The notes under the pieces are model-generated. The model was given only the letters and a program-made list of their open reading frames with translations, was not told where the DNA came from and did not search any database. Of a DNA stretch of 64,000 nt, positions 8,254 to 16,942 are shown piece by piece; position 1 is the stretch's first letter; each line of letters opens with the position of its first letter. The translations under genes were made by a program, and so were the position numbers. Source of the stretch: Comamonadaceae bacterium (lineage in GTDB: Bacteria; Pseudomonadota; Gammaproteobacteria; Burkholderiales; Burkholderiaceae_C); assembly GCA_004144865.1 (NCBI GenBank), contig SEAY01000001.1, forward strand, positions 1 to 64,000, in the 5' to 3' direction.

Positions 8254-9342
8254 ATGAGCGCAACAGACATCGCGGCGGGTTCCTCCGCATCCGGCAGGCC
8301 GGCCATCGGCTTCTTCGAGCGCTACCTGACCGTCTGGGTCGCCCTGTGCATCGTCACGGGGGTCGCCCTCGGGCAGTTGCTGCCCGGGTTCTTCCAGGGC
8401 GTTGCCGCCCTGGAGTTGGCCAAGGTCAACCTGCCGGTCGGCGTCCTCATCTGGGTGATGATCATTCCCATGCTCCTGAAGATCGACTTCGGGGCACTCG
8501 GCCAGGTGAAGTCGCACGTGCGCGGCATCGGCGTGACGCTCTTCATCAACTGGGCGGTCAAGCCGTTCTCGATGGCGCTGCTCGGGTGGATCTTCATCCG
8601 GCACGTGTTCGCGCCCTACCTCCCGGCGGACCAGATCGACAGCTACATCGCCGGCCTGATCCTGCTGGCGGCTGCGCCCTGCACGGCCATGGTGTTCGTC
8701 TGGTCGCAGCTGTGCAAGGGAGACCCGTACTTCACGCTGTCGCAGGTGGCCCTGAACGATTCCATCATGGTGGTGGCTTTCGCGCCCATCGTGGCGCTGC
8801 TGCTGGGGCTTTCGTCCATCACGGTGCCGTGGGATACGCTGCTGACGTCGGTCGGCCTCTACATCGTGGTGCCGGTCGTCATCGCCCAGGCGTGGCGCAA
8901 GGCGCTGCTGCGCAAGGGCGTGAAGCACTTCGAGTCGGTCGTTGCAAGGCTGGGCCCGCTCTCGATTTCTGCCCTGCTGCTCACGCTCGTCCTGCTGTTC
9001 GCGTTCCAGGGCGAGGCCATCATCGACCAGCCCCTGGTCATCGCGCTGCTGGCCGTGCCCATCCTGATCCAGGTGATCCTGAACTCCGGTCTGGCCTACT
9101 GGCTGAACCGCCGCATGGGCGTGCAGCACTGCGTCGCCGGGCCCTCCGCACTCATCGGGGCGAGCAACTTCTTCGAGCTCGCCGTGGCCACGGCCATCAG
9201 CCTGTTCGGCTTCCAGTCCGGTGCCGCCCTGGCCACCGTGGTCGGTGTCCTGATCGAGGTCCCGGTCATGCTGGCCGTCGTGGCGGTCGTGAACCGGTCG
9301 CAGGGCTGGTACGAAAGCGGCATGCGTGCCGCGCGGAGGTGA
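8254..9342 (+). CDS. acr3: ACR3-family arsenite efflux transporter
   Basis: A 362-residue inner-membrane protein with about ten hydrophobic segments, the usual length for Acr3. It contains the family stretch APCTAMVFVWSQLCKGDP, with the conserved cysteine needed for arsenite transport, and GPSALIGASNFFELAVA near the C-terminus. It exports As(III) using the proton gradient. The ATG at 8254 lies 2 bases after the arsC stop. The sequence is intact, with no sign of truncation. Confidence 0.93.
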   Translation: MSATDIAAGSSASGRPAIGFFERYLTVWVALCIVTGVALGQLLPGFFQGVAALELAKVNLPVGVLIWVMIIPMLLKIDFGALGQVKSHVRGIGVTLFINWAVKPFSMALLGWIFIRHVFAPYLPADQIDSYIAGLILLAAAPCTAMVFVWSQLCKGDPYFTLSQVALNDSIMVVAFAPIVALLLGLSSITVPWDTLLTSVGLYIVVPVVIAQAWRKALLRKGVKHFESVVARLGPLSISALLLTLVLLFAFQGEAIIDQPLVIALLAVPILIQVILNSGLAYWLNRRMGVQHCVAGPSALIGASNFFELAVATAISLFGFQSGAALATVVGVLIEVPVMLAVVAVVNRSQGWYESGMRAARR

Positions 9343-9347
9343 GAGCC

Positions 9348-9770
9348 ATGAGCGACGTGACCATCTTCCACAATCCCGCTTGTGGCACCAGCCGCAACAC
9401 CCTGGCCCTCATCTGCCACGCAGGCATCGAGCCCACGGTCATCGAGTACCTGAAGACGCCGCCTTCCAGGGAGGAGCTGCGCCGTCTCCTGGCGGAGATG
9501 GGCCTTTCCGTGCGTGAGCTCCTGCGGGAGAAGGGCACTCCCTACGGGGAACTGGGCCTGGCCGACCCGAAGTGGACGGACGAACAGCTGCTGGACTTCA
9601 TCCAGCAACACCCCATCCTCATGAACCGTCCGGTGGTCCGCACCCGCCTGGGAACGAGGCTGTGCCGCCCTTCCGAGGCCGTGCTCGAGCTTCTCCCCGT
9701 CGGCAAGCTTCCTCCCTTCACGAAGGAAGACGGAGAGGTCGTGCAGGACGATGGGGTGCGCCGTGCTTGA
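9348..9770 (+). CDS. arsC: Arsenate reductase, glutaredoxin-dependent ArsC type
   Basis: A 140-residue thioredoxin-fold protein of the E. coli ArsC family: [12 protein letters not shown] puts the catalytic cysteine at C12. [15 protein letters not shown] holds the downstream arginines that bind arsenate. It is the second, unrelated arsenate reductase in the operon, using glutathione and glutaredoxin rather than the phosphatase-fold chemistry of the first. It starts 5 bases after acr3, and arsH begins inside its last codons (20-base overlap). Confidence 0.92.
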   Translation: MSDVTIFHNPACGTSRNTLALICHAGIEPTVIEYLKTPPSREELRRLLAEMGLSVRELLREKGTPYGELGLADPKWTDEQLLDFIQQHPILMNRPVVRTRLGTRLCRPSEAVLELLPVGKLPPFTKEDGEVVQDDGVRRA

Positions 9771-10485
9771 AAAGGAGCATGCGTTCCCGGCCCTGCGCCT
9801 GGACCTGTTCGACGTACCGACGCAGGATCGGCTCACGTCGCCCCATCCATCGCAACACCGCCCCCGCTTCCTGGTCCTGTATGGTTCGCTGCGCGAGCGG
9901 TCTTACAGCCGCTTCCTCGCGTTCGAGGCTGCCAGGTTGCTGGAGGCCATGGGCGGCGAGGTCAAGGTCTTCGACCCCACGGGCCTGCCGCTCGCCGACG
10001 GGGCACCCGAGACACACCCGAAAGTGCAGGAGCTGCGCAGCCTCGCTGCGTGGGCCGAGGGGATGGTCTGGTGTTCGCCCGAGCGGCATGGCGCCATGAC
10101 CGGAGTGATGAAGACGCAGATCGACTGGATTCCGCTGTCCGTCGGGGCGGTCCGGCCGACCCAGGGCAAGACGCTGGCCGTCATGCAGGTCTCCGGCGGC
10201 TCGCAAAGCTTCAATGCATTGAACCAGATGCGCGTGCTGGGGCGCTGGATGCGGATGATCACCATCCCCAACCAGTCCAGCGTGGCGAAGGCCTTCGCCG
10301 AGTTCACCGAAGAGGGCCGCATGAAGCCCTCCGCCTTCTACGACCGCGTGGTGGATGTGATGGAGGAACTGTTCAAGTTCACCTTGCTGACGCGGGACGT
10401 CAGCGGCTACCTGGTGGACAGGTACAGTGAGCGCAAGGAGAGCGCCGAGGAGATCTCCAAGCGGGTCAGCCAGCGAGCGATCTGA
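9751..10485 (+). CDS. arsH: ArsH NADPH-dependent flavoprotein (organoarsenical oxidase)
   Basis: A 244-residue flavodoxin-like protein typical of ArsH. The FMN phosphate loop is [12 protein letters not shown] (about residues 44-55), and [20 protein letters not shown] is a family hallmark. ArsH oxidises trivalent methyl- and aryl-arsenicals to less toxic pentavalent forms and can reduce quinones. The ATG overlaps arsC by 20 bases; a GTG at 9763 is an alternative start. Together with ArsI it gives the operon two routes against organoarsenicals. Confidence 0.92.
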   Translation: MGCAVLEKEHAFPALRLDLFDVPTQDRLTSPHPSQHRPRFLVLYGSLRERSYSRFLAFEAARLLEAMGGEVKVFDPTGLPLADGAPETHPKVQELRSLAAWAEGMVWCSPERHGAMTGVMKTQIDWIPLSVGAVRPTQGKTLAVMQVSGGSQSFNALNQMRVLGRWMRMITIPNQSSVAKAFAEFTEEGRMKPSAFYDRVVDVMEELFKFTLLTRDVSGYLVDRYSERKESAEEISKRVSQRAI

Positions 10486-10498
10486 CAAGGCCGACGAC

Positions 10499-10954
10499 AT
10501 GTCCGAACAAGGTTCTTCCCCTTCGCCGGCAAGCGTCGGCGGTTCGCCGAAGATGCGCTTCCATGTGGAAACGCATCGCGTGGACTCGCACCGCAGCGTG
10601 TCGACGTGCAAGCAGGCCAGCATCGATCTCGACACCGACCTGGCCGGCAACCCCGGCGCATTCAACCCGGCGGAGCTGTTGCTGGCGGCGCTGACGGCGT
10701 GCATGGTGAAGGGCATCGAGCGCGTCGTGCCCATCCTCAAGTTCCAGCTGCGGGGCGTGGAAGTGAAGGTGGACGGGGTACGCCAGGACGTGCCGCCGAA
10801 GATGGAGTCCATCCGCTACGAGATCACCGTGGATACCGACGAGCCCGATCGCCGCCTCGACCTGCTGCACGACAACGTCAGGAAGTACGGCACGGTGTTC
10901 AACACCGTGGCACCGGGCACCGATTTGTCCGGTGTGCTGGTGCGCAAGCGCTGA
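10499..10954 (+). CDS. OsmC-family protein
   Basis: A 151-residue OsmC/Ohr-fold protein. NPAELLLAALTACMVKGIE is the central helix with the first conserved cysteine. The position that normally carries the second redox cysteine reads VFNTVAP, without Cys, so classic thiol-peroxidase activity is doubtful. It follows arsH by 13 bases on the same strand and may be co-transcribed with the ars genes, suggesting a role in the oxidative or thiol stress that arsenic causes. The substrate cannot be told from sequence. Confidence 0.8.
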   Translation: MSEQGSSPSPASVGGSPKMRFHVETHRVDSHRSVSTCKQASIDLDTDLAGNPGAFNPAELLLAALTACMVKGIERVVPILKFQLRGVEVKVDGVRQDVPPKMESIRYEITVDTDEPDRRLDLLHDNVRKYGTVFNTVAPGTDLSGVLVRKR

Positions 10955-10979
10955 ACTAGACTGCCCCGACCGCCACGCC

Positions 10980-11822
10980 ATGTCCAAGTCCCGCAAGAAC
11001 ACGCCCTCGGCGACCGATTGGCAAGTGCCGGCGGGGAAGGGTGCCGCCGGCTTCCGGCTGAAGGACATCGACCCGGCCGCCAAGCCCTGGTCGACCGGCG
11101 ACAAGGAGGTGGACCGCGCCACGGTCGACGAGCTCGCGGTGGAGATCGACCGGCTGCAGGACCTGCTCTATGCCGACCGGCGCTACGCCGTGCTGGTGGT
11201 CCTGCAGGGCACCGACGCTTCCGGCAAGGACGGCACGCTGCGCTCGGTGTTCGCGCGCACCAGTCCCCTGGGCGTGCACACGGTCGGCTGGAAGGCGCCG
11301 TCGGAGGAGGAGCGCTCGCACGACTACCTCTGGCGCATCCACAAGGCCGCGCCCGCGCGCGGCGAGATGACCGTCTTCAACCGCAGCCACTACGAGGACG
11401 TCCTGGTGCCCGTGGTCAACGGCTGGATCAAGCCGGACGAAGCGGCGCAGCGCTACCGGCAGATCAACGACTTCGAGCGCATGCTGGTGGAGAACCGCAC
11501 CGTGGTCCTGAAGTTCATGCTGCACATCGGCAGCGAGGAGCAACGGGAGCGCCTGCAGGAGCGGCTGGACGATCCCACCAAACGCTGGAAATTCAGCCTG
11601 GGCGACCTCGACGTGCGCAAGCAGTGGGCCGACTACCAGCAGGCCTACGAAGCCTTGCTGCGGGCGACGAGCACTGCGTGGGCGCCATGGACCATCGTGC
11701 CGGCGGATTCCAAGACCCACCGCAACCTGATGATCGCGTCGCTGGTACGGGATGCGCTGAAGGGCTTGAAGCTGCGCTATCCGCCAGGGGATCCCGGGCT
11801 CGAGGGCGTACGCGTGACCTGA
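10980..11822 (+). CDS. ppk2: PPK2-family polyphosphate kinase / nucleotide phosphotransferase
   Basis: A 280-residue P-loop kinase. The Walker A motif GTDASGKDG is at about residues 77-85, and FNRSHYEDVLVP carries the PPK2 signature. PPK2 enzymes move phosphate between polyphosphate and nucleoside mono- or diphosphates. Its length (about 280-300) fits the single-domain classes that regenerate ADP or ATP from AMP or ADP, but the class cannot be fixed here. It starts 25 bases after the OsmC gene, in line with the ars operon. Confidence 0.88.
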   Translation: MSKSRKNTPSATDWQVPAGKGAAGFRLKDIDPAAKPWSTGDKEVDRATVDELAVEIDRLQDLLYADRRYAVLVVLQGTDASGKDGTLRSVFARTSPLGVHTVGWKAPSEEERSHDYLWRIHKAAPARGEMTVFNRSHYEDVLVPVVNGWIKPDEAAQRYRQINDFERMLVENRTVVLKFMLHIGSEEQRERLQERLDDPTKRWKFSLGDLDVRKQWADYQQAYEALLRATSTAWAPWTIVPADSKTHRNLMIASLVRDALKGLKLRYPPGDPGLEGVRVT

Positions 11823-11854
11823 GGGCCGTTTCGTCGCATCATTGATTTCACATA

Positions 11855-11931
11855 ATACGCATCGTATCAGTGTGATCCACGGTTACCGTGACACCCCAAC
11901 AGGCGCAAACGCTTGTAAAAAGCGTGGCGCC
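11855..11931. other. Cluster of short palindromes between ppk2 and a lipoprotein gene
   Basis: Three dyads lie in this 148-base gap. ATACG-CAT-CGTAT is at 11855-11867 and CACGGT-T-ACCGTG at 11878-11890. A nested hairpin follows at 11902-11931: outer GGCGC/GCGCC, inner ACGCTT/AAGCGT. The last could end transcription, but no T run follows it. The first two may be operator sites for the lipoprotein gene that begins at 11971. Confidence 0.4.
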
Positions 11932-11970
11932 CCGGCATGGGCCGGCGGCAAGGACTAACGGGAGATTCCT

Positions 11971-12333
11971 TTGATCGCAAGACTTTCGATGCTCGCCATG
12001 GTGGCCGTGGTCGCGGCCGGCTGCGCCACCCAGAACAAGGTTCCGGAAGGCCCCGGCGGCCGCCACCTCGTGTACCGCGACTCCTCGGGCACCGCCATCC
12101 GGCAGTTCGTCTATCCGGACGATGCGTTCTGCCGCCGCGTCGAGGCGCTGGCCGGACGCGCGGCCCGCTGCCAGGCCGAACCCGCCACCGGCATGCAGGC
12201 CAAGGCGACGCTGCGCTACAACCCGCCCGGCGTCCTGGTGGAAGGCCACTACATGAACATGGACCGCTGCCGCACCGACAACAGCTCGATGTCGGCGGGC
12301 GTCCAGCTGGTCAATCCCTGCACGCCCCAGTAA
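11971..12333 (+). CDS. Hypothetical lipoprotein
   Basis: A 120-residue protein with a short signal peptide ending in the lipobox VAAGC, so a lipid-anchored envelope protein. The mature part has four cysteines (in DAFCRRV, ARCQAE, DRCRTD and NPCTPQ) that could form two disulfides. I do not recognise the family. The start is TTG, preceded by GGGAGA at a proper distance; no better ATG lies upstream. It stands between divergent clusters and probably has its own promoter. Confidence 0.65.
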   Translation: MIARLSMLAMVAVVAAGCATQNKVPEGPGGRHLVYRDSSGTAIRQFVYPDDAFCRRVEALAGRAARCQAEPATGMQAKATLRYNPPGVLVEGHYMNMDRCRTDNSSMSAGVQLVNPCTPQ

Positions 12334-12369
12334 GCGGCAGGCACTTGAAGTTCCACGGGCAAGTGGTTG

Positions 12370-13029
12370 TCACCATTTGCCTTTGGGCTGCTGCGCGCGG
12401 GCCGCGGCGGCGATCAGTTCGGCTGCATCCTTGCGGTTGGACTGCTGCGCGAAGTCGATCGCCGTCATGCCCAGCTCGTTGCGCAGCGTCGGGATCGCGC
12501 CGTTCTCCAGCAGCACTTTCACCGCCTCCAGCGAGCCGTACTTGGCCGCCATCATGAGCGGCGTCGACTTGTTCGGCGACTCCGCGTCCACGAAGGCGTG
12601 TTCCTCCAGCAGGATCTCGATGATCTCCACGCGGCCCGCCGTCGCTGCGTAATGCAGCGGCGTCCAGCCGGTCTTGGCCACGTGGGCGTCGCGCGCGATC
12701 AGCTTGCGCACCAGCTCCTTGTGGCCCTTGAAGGCGGCGATCATCAACGGGCTCTCGTCCTTCGGGCTGCGCCATTCCACGTTGGTCTTCGGCCAGGCGA
12801 CGAGCGCCTCGGCGACCTTGAGCGAGCCGTCCTGCAGCGCGACGAACAGGCCCGGGCGGCCCGACGGGTCCAGCGCGTTGGGGTCGAAGCCGCGCTGCAG
12901 CAGCTCGGTGACCTTGGCCGGGTCGTCGCGCTTCACGGCCACGAAGAAGTCCTCGTACGATCCCGCCTGCGCCGCAGAAATGCAAAGCGCGACAAGGAGA
13001 TGGAAAACGAACTTCAGGTGCTTTGTCAT
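12370..13029 (-). CDS. Secreted ankyrin-repeat protein
   Basis: A 219-residue protein with a signal peptide (about 1-22, ending in SAAQA) followed by about five ankyrin repeats, for example KDESPLMIAAFKGHKELVRK, TGWTPLHYAATAGRVEIIEI and NKSTPLMMAAKYGSLEAVKV. Such proteins mediate protein contacts and are common in the periplasm of Burkholderiales, often next to tatD as here. Its start overlaps the tatD stop by 4 bases, so the pair is translationally coupled. The partner is unknown. Confidence 0.85.
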   Translation of the reverse strand: MTKHLKFVFHLLVALCISAAQAGSYEDFFVAVKRDDPAKVTELLQRGFDPNALDPSGRPGLFVALQDGSLKVAEALVAWPKTNVEWRSPKDESPLMIAAFKGHKELVRKLIARDAHVAKTGWTPLHYAATAGRVEIIEILLEEHAFVDAESPNKSTPLMMAAKYGSLEAVKVLLENGAIPTLRNELGMTAIDFAQQSNRKDAAELIAAAARAQQPKGKW

Positions 13030-13832
13030 GATTTAACGCCAGCGAACAGGGCCTCGAAATTGCGGCTGGTGATCGCGCCCACCTCCTCCACCGGCAACCC
13101 GCGCAGCTCGGCGATCTGCTTCGCGACGTAGGGCACGTAGGAGGGATTGTTGACCTTGCCGCGGTAGGGAACCGGGGCCAAGTACGGGCTGTCGGTCTCG
13201 ATCAGCAAGCGGTCCAGCGGGACGAAACGCGCCACCTCGCGCAGGTCCGCCGCGTTCCTGAAGGTCAGGATGCCGGAGAAGGACACGTGGAAGCCCAGGT
13301 CCAGCGCGGCGCGGGCGACTTCCATCGTCTCGGTGAAGCAATGGAACACGCCCCCGGCAGACCCCGGGGAGCCGTTCTCGCCCTCTTCCTTCAGGATGGC
13401 GATCGTGTCCGCCGAAGCCTGCCGGGTGTGGATCACCAGCGGCTTGCCGCAGGCGCGGGCGGCGCGGATGTGGGTGCGAAAGCGCTCCCGCTGCCACTCC
13501 ATGTCCGCGATGCTGCGCCCGCCCTTGCGCTCTTCCATCTGGTAGTAGTCCAGGCCCGTCTCGCCGATCGCCACCACCTTGGGCCGGGCGGCCAGTTCCA
13601 GCAGCTTGTCCACCGTCGGCTCGGCGATGCCTTCGTTGTCCGGGTGCACGCCGGCGGAGGCCCAGAAGTTGTCGTAGGCCATCGCCAGCGCATGGACGGA
13701 TTCGAATTCCTCCAGCGTCGTGCAGATGCACAGCGCCCGGTCCACGCCCGCGTCGGCCATGGCCTGGCGGATCTGCGGCAGCTGGGATTGGAGTTCGGGG
13801 AAGCTGAGGTGGCAGTGCGAATCGACGAACAT
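13026..13832 (-). CDS. tatD: TatD-family hydrolase (metal-dependent DNase)
   Basis: A 268-residue TIM-barrel amidohydrolase-like protein of the TatD/YcfH family. Metal ligands are visible as DSHCHL at the N-terminus, GETGLDYY (glutamate), LVIHTRQA and VFHCFTE (histidines) and LLIETDSPYLAP (aspartate). Family members have 3'-5' exonuclease activity on DNA or RNA and act in DNA repair or quality control. The gene follows pilZ by 69 bases on the same strand, the order usual in proteobacterial tmk-holB-pilZ-tatD clusters. Confidence 0.92.
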   Translation of the reverse strand: MFVDSHCHLSFPELQSQLPQIRQAMADAGVDRALCICTTLEEFESVHALAMAYDNFWASAGVHPDNEGIAEPTVDKLLELAARPKVVAIGETGLDYYQMEERKGGRSIADMEWQRERFRTHIRAARACGKPLVIHTRQASADTIAILKEEGENGSPGSAGGVFHCFTETMEVARAALDLGFHVSFSGILTFRNAADLREVARFVPLDRLLIETDSPYLAPVPYRGKVNNPSYVPYVAKQIAELRGLPVEEVGAITSRNFEALFAGVKS

Positions 13833-13901
13833 GGTGCAAAGGCGAGCGCGCCACGCGGCACGGGCCGGCGGCGCAAGGCTTGGAAAGCCGATTCTAGGGA
13901 A

Positions 13902-14264
13902 TCAGATGGTCTGCGTCGGGCGCTCGGAAGCGAGGTGGCCGCCGAGGATTTCCTCGATCTTCACCTTGAGCAGCTTGGACTTGTCGTCCGAGGGGAAACG
14001 CACGCCCACGCCCTGGGTGCGGTTGGCCGCCGCGCGGGGCGGCGTGACCCAGGCCACCTTGCCGGCCACCGGGTAGCGCTGCGGGTCTTCCGGCAGCGAC
14101 AGCAGCACGTAGACGTCGTCGCCCAGCTTGTACTCGCGCGTGGTCGGGATGAACACGCCGCCGTCCGCGAACAGGGGGATGTAGGCGGCATACAGCGCGG
14201 CCTTCTCCTTGATGGCCAGCTGGATGACGCTCGGGCGCGGGGTGGTGGGGCTGGGCGTGCTCAT
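13902..14264 (-). CDS. pilZ: PilZ-domain protein (type IV pilus PilZ)
   Basis: A 120-residue single-domain PilZ protein. The beta-barrel core includes GGVFIPTTREYKLGDDVYVL and KVAWVTPPRAAANRTQGVGV. It lacks the RxxxR and D/NxSxxG motifs that bind cyclic-di-GMP, as does the founding PilZ of Pseudomonas, which acts in type IV pilus assembly through PilB and FimX. The 4-base ATGA overlap with holB fixes the start at 14264. The position after holB is conserved in many proteobacteria. Confidence 0.88.
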   Translation of the reverse strand: MSTPSPTTPRPSVIQLAIKEKAALYAAYIPLFADGGVFIPTTREYKLGDDVYVLLSLPEDPQRYPVAGKVAWVTPPRAAANRTQGVGVRFPSDDKSKLLKVKIEEILGGHLASERPTQTI

Positions 14265-15256
14265 GGGTAGGCTTTGGAGTTTAGGGCCGCCCGCGCCTGG
14301 GCCACAAGGTCTTCGAGCATCAGGCCGGCGTTGAAAGGGTGTTCGACCGTGCGGGAAGTCTCGGCCAGGCGGCCCCACCACCCGGTCAGGGCGCCCACGG
14401 AAGCGGCCGGCGGCAAGTCCGCCTCCTCGAAGAACCGCGGGGCCGCGCCGCTGCGCACCGCCAGCAGGTCGTGGCACAGCTTCTGGAGGGATTCGACCAG
14501 CTGCGCCGGGCCCCAGTCCGCGATCGCCGCGATGTCGCCCCGAACCAACGCCTTGGGCCATTGCGACCACGCCCGGGCGTCCAGCCCGCCGCGGTGCAGG
14601 CGCAGCGCATCTTCCGGCCGCCCGCCCGCTGCGCGCAGCAGCACGGGCGCCGCGGGGGCTGGCACGCCCTCTTCCCGCAGCCAGGCCTCGGCTTCATCCG
14701 CCGTCGGCCAGGCGAGGGTATGCGCCTGGCAGCGGCTGCGGATGGTGGGCAGCAGCTGGTGGGCAGCTTCGCTCGCCAGTACGAAGCGCACGTCGCCGGG
14801 CGGCTCCTCCAACGTCTTGAGCAGGGCGTTGGCCGTGACCTGGTTCATGCGCTCGGCCGGGTAAACCAGCACCACCTTGCCACGGCCGCGGCCGCTGGTG
14901 CGCTGCGCGAACTCGAGGGTGTCGCGCATCGCCTCCACGCGGATCTCCTTGCTCGGCTTGCGCTTCTTGTCATCGATGTCGGCTTGCGCCTTCTCGCCCA
15001 GCGGCCAGCCGAGCTCCAGCATCACCGTCTCGGGCATCAGCACGGCCAAGTCGGTATGCGCGCGGACTTCCACCTGGTGGCAGCTCTCGCAATGGCCGCA
15101 CGCACCGTCCGGCGTCGGCTGGTCGCACAGCCAGGCCTGCGCCATGCCCAGGGCCAGGCTGTACTGTCCAAGTCCAGAGGGGCCCTGCAGCAGCCAGGCG
15201 TGTCCGCGCTGGGCCAGCAGCTGGCGCAACTGCGCCGCGATCCAGGGAGCGGTCAC
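14261..15256 (-). CDS. holB: DNA polymerase III subunit delta'
   Basis: A 331-residue clamp-loader subunit. The P-loop region reads [12 protein letters not shown], with Gln where ATPases have Lys, consistent with a delta' that does not hydrolyse ATP. The zinc module [10 protein letters not shown] and the stretch [20 protein letters not shown] (sensor region) are typical. The GTG start at 15256 forms a GTGA overlap with the tmk stop. The C-terminal part is variable, as usual for this subunit. It acts in the replisome to load the sliding clamp. Confidence 0.92.
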   Translation of the reverse strand: MTAPWIAAQLRQLLAQRGHAWLLQGPSGLGQYSLALGMAQAWLCDQPTPDGACGHCESCHQVEVRAHTDLAVLMPETVMLELGWPLGEKAQADIDDKKRKPSKEIRVEAMRDTLEFAQRTSGRGRGKVVLVYPAERMNQVTANALLKTLEEPPGDVRFVLASEAAHQLLPTIRSRCQAHTLAWPTADEAEAWLREEGVPAPAAPVLLRAAGGRPEDALRLHRGGLDARAWSQWPKALVRGDIAAIADWGPAQLVESLQKLCHDLLAVRSGAAPRFFEEADLPPAASVGALTGWWGRLAETSRTVEHPFNAGLMLEDLVAQARAALNSKAYP

Positions 15257-15897
15257 GGCAGGAGTCCCCTCGCCTGCACGCCCGACTGCACCGCGCGCCA
15301 CACCGCCTCGCGCGTCTGGCCCGCCTCGATCCGGAGGAACCTGCCGGGATCGGCCGCGGCGCGCGCCGCATAGCCGGCCGCCACGCGGGCGAAGAATTCC
15401 TGCGGCTGCGCTTCGAACTTGTCCGGCACGCGGGCGCCGGCCAATCGCTGCGCGGCGACGGCGGGATCCAGGTCGAACCAGATCGTCAGCCGCGGCTGGC
15501 GCAGTTGCCCGGCCGGCAGCGCCTCGACGGACTGGACCCAGCGTTCCAGCGTCGCCAGCACGGCGAGGTCGAAGCCGCGCCCGAATCCCTGGTACGCGAA
15601 GGTGGCGTCGGTGAAGCGGTCGCACAGCACGACGTCCCCCCGGGCGAGCGCAGGCTCGATCACCTGCAGCACGTGCTCGCGCCGCGCCGCGAACATCAGC
15701 AAGGCCTCCGTGAGCGGATCCATGGCTTCGTTCAGCGCCAGCCCGCGCAACTTCTCCGCCAGCGGCGTGCCGCCCGGCTCGCGCGTGAGCACCACGGTGC
15801 GGCCGGCGGCGCGGAAGTCCTGGGCGAGCGCCTCGATGTGCGTGGACTTGCCCGCGCCGTCGATGCCCTCGAAGCTGATGAACAACCCGGCGCTCAT
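15253..15897 (-). CDS. tmk: Thymidylate kinase
   Basis: A 214-residue P-loop kinase that phosphorylates dTMP to dTDP. Walker A is [11 protein letters not shown] (about 8-18), followed by [15 protein letters not shown] (dTMP binding) and [13 protein letters not shown] (the DR motif). The ATG overlaps the mltG stop by 4 bases, and its TGA overlaps the holB GTG, so mltG-tmk-holB-pilZ form one tightly coupled operon. Confidence 0.95.
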   Translation of the reverse strand: MSAGLFISFEGIDGAGKSTHIEALAQDFRAAGRTVVLTREPGGTPLAEKLRGLALNEAMDPLTEALLMFAARREHVLQVIEPALARGDVVLCDRFTDATFAYQGFGRGFDLAVLATLERWVQSVEALPAGQLRQPRLTIWFDLDPAVAAQRLAGARVPDKFEAQPQEFFARVAAGYAARAAADPGRFLRIEAGQTREAVWRAVQSGVQARGLLP

Positions 15898-16895
15898 TGC
15901 CCGCGCTGGTACTTGTTGACGGCGCGGTTGTGCTCGTCGAGGGACGGGCTGAAATGGCTGCTGCCGTCGCCCTTCGCCACGAAGTACAGGAAGTTGCCCG
16001 GCGCCGGCTGCACCGTGGCCAGCAGCGAGGCCTTGCCCGGCATCGCGATCGGCGTGGGCGGCAGGCCGGGCCGCATGTAGGTATTGAACGGGTTGTCCGT
16101 CTGCAGGTCCACCTTGCGCAGGTTGCCGTCGAAGCGCTCGCCCAGGCCGTAGATCACCGTGGGGTCGGTCTGCAGGGGCATGCCCACGCGCAGCCGGTTC
16201 TGGAAGACCGAGGCGATCAGCGTGCGGTCCGCCGCCTTGCCGGTTTCCTTCTCGACGATGCTGGCCAGGATCAGCGCCTCTTCGGGCGTCTTCAGCACCG
16301 ACTGCGGGCTGCGCTGCGCCCAGGCCTCGGCCAGCCGCTTGTCCATCGCGCGCAGGGCGCGCTGCAGCACTTTCACGTCGCTGCTGCCCTTGGAGTAGGC
16401 ATAGGTGTCCGGGAAGAAGCGGCCCTCCGGCGGCACGCCTTCGCGTCCGAGCAGCTTCATGACGTCGGCGTCCGGCAGGTTGCGCGTGTCGGGCTTGAGG
16501 TGTTCCGCCTTGGCCATCGCCGCGCGCACCTGGCGCCAGTTCCAGCCTTCCACGAAGGTCACGGCACGCATGGATTCCTCGCCACGGGCGAGCTTGTCCA
16601 GCAGGCGCTGCGGCGTGATGCCCCGCTCCAGTTCGTAGCTGCCGGCCTTGATGCGGTGGCCCTGGCCGGAAACCCGGAACCACGTGAACAGCAGCCGCGG
16701 GTCGACGTCGACGCCGGCCTTCTTCACCGCCTGCGCCACGCCGCGCGGCAGGGTGCCGGGCTCGATGGAGAGGTCGACGGCCGCCGCGTTGGCCGGCAGG
16801 CGCAAGGGCTGCTGGGTCCACCACCAGCCGTAACCCGCCGTCGCGATGGCCCCCAGCAGCGCCAGCCAGAACAAGGTGGAAATGAGTCTGCGCAC
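15894..16895 (-). CDS. mltG: Endolytic murein transglycosylase MltG
   Basis: An inner-membrane protein with one N-terminal transmembrane segment followed by a periplasmic YceG domain. The catalytic glutamate lies in [11 protein letters not shown] (about residue 215 from this start), and [20 protein letters not shown] and [17 protein letters not shown] are family hallmarks. It cuts nascent glycan strands and sets their length. I chose the GTG at 16895 (333 residues, AGCAGGG upstream), which gives the usual short basic N-terminus. An ATG at 16928 would add 11 residues and leave only 14 bases to the divergent ygfZ start. Confidence 0.92.
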   Translation of the reverse strand: MRRLISTLFWLALLGAIATAGYGWWWTQQPLRLPANAAAVDLSIEPGTLPRGVAQAVKKAGVDVDPRLLFTWFRVSGQGHRIKAGSYELERGITPQRLLDKLARGEESMRAVTFVEGWNWRQVRAAMAKAEHLKPDTRNLPDADVMKLLGREGVPPEGRFFPDTYAYSKGSSDVKVLQRALRAMDKRLAEAWAQRSPQSVLKTPEEALILASIVEKETGKAADRTLIASVFQNRLRVGMPLQTDPTVIYGLGERFDGNLRKVDLQTDNPFNTYMRPGLPPTPIAMPGKASLLATVQPAPGNFLYFVAKGDGSSHFSPSLDEHNRAVNKYQRGQ

Positions 16896-16942
16896 GTCCC
16901 TGCTTCGCCTGTGGAATGACCGGGGCATGATAACTTCAGGCC

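Noticed and set aside
6936..11822. The arsenic cluster as a horizontally acquired island
   Set aside because: No integrase, tRNA, direct repeats or insertion sequences flank it, and base composition looks like the neighbouring genes.
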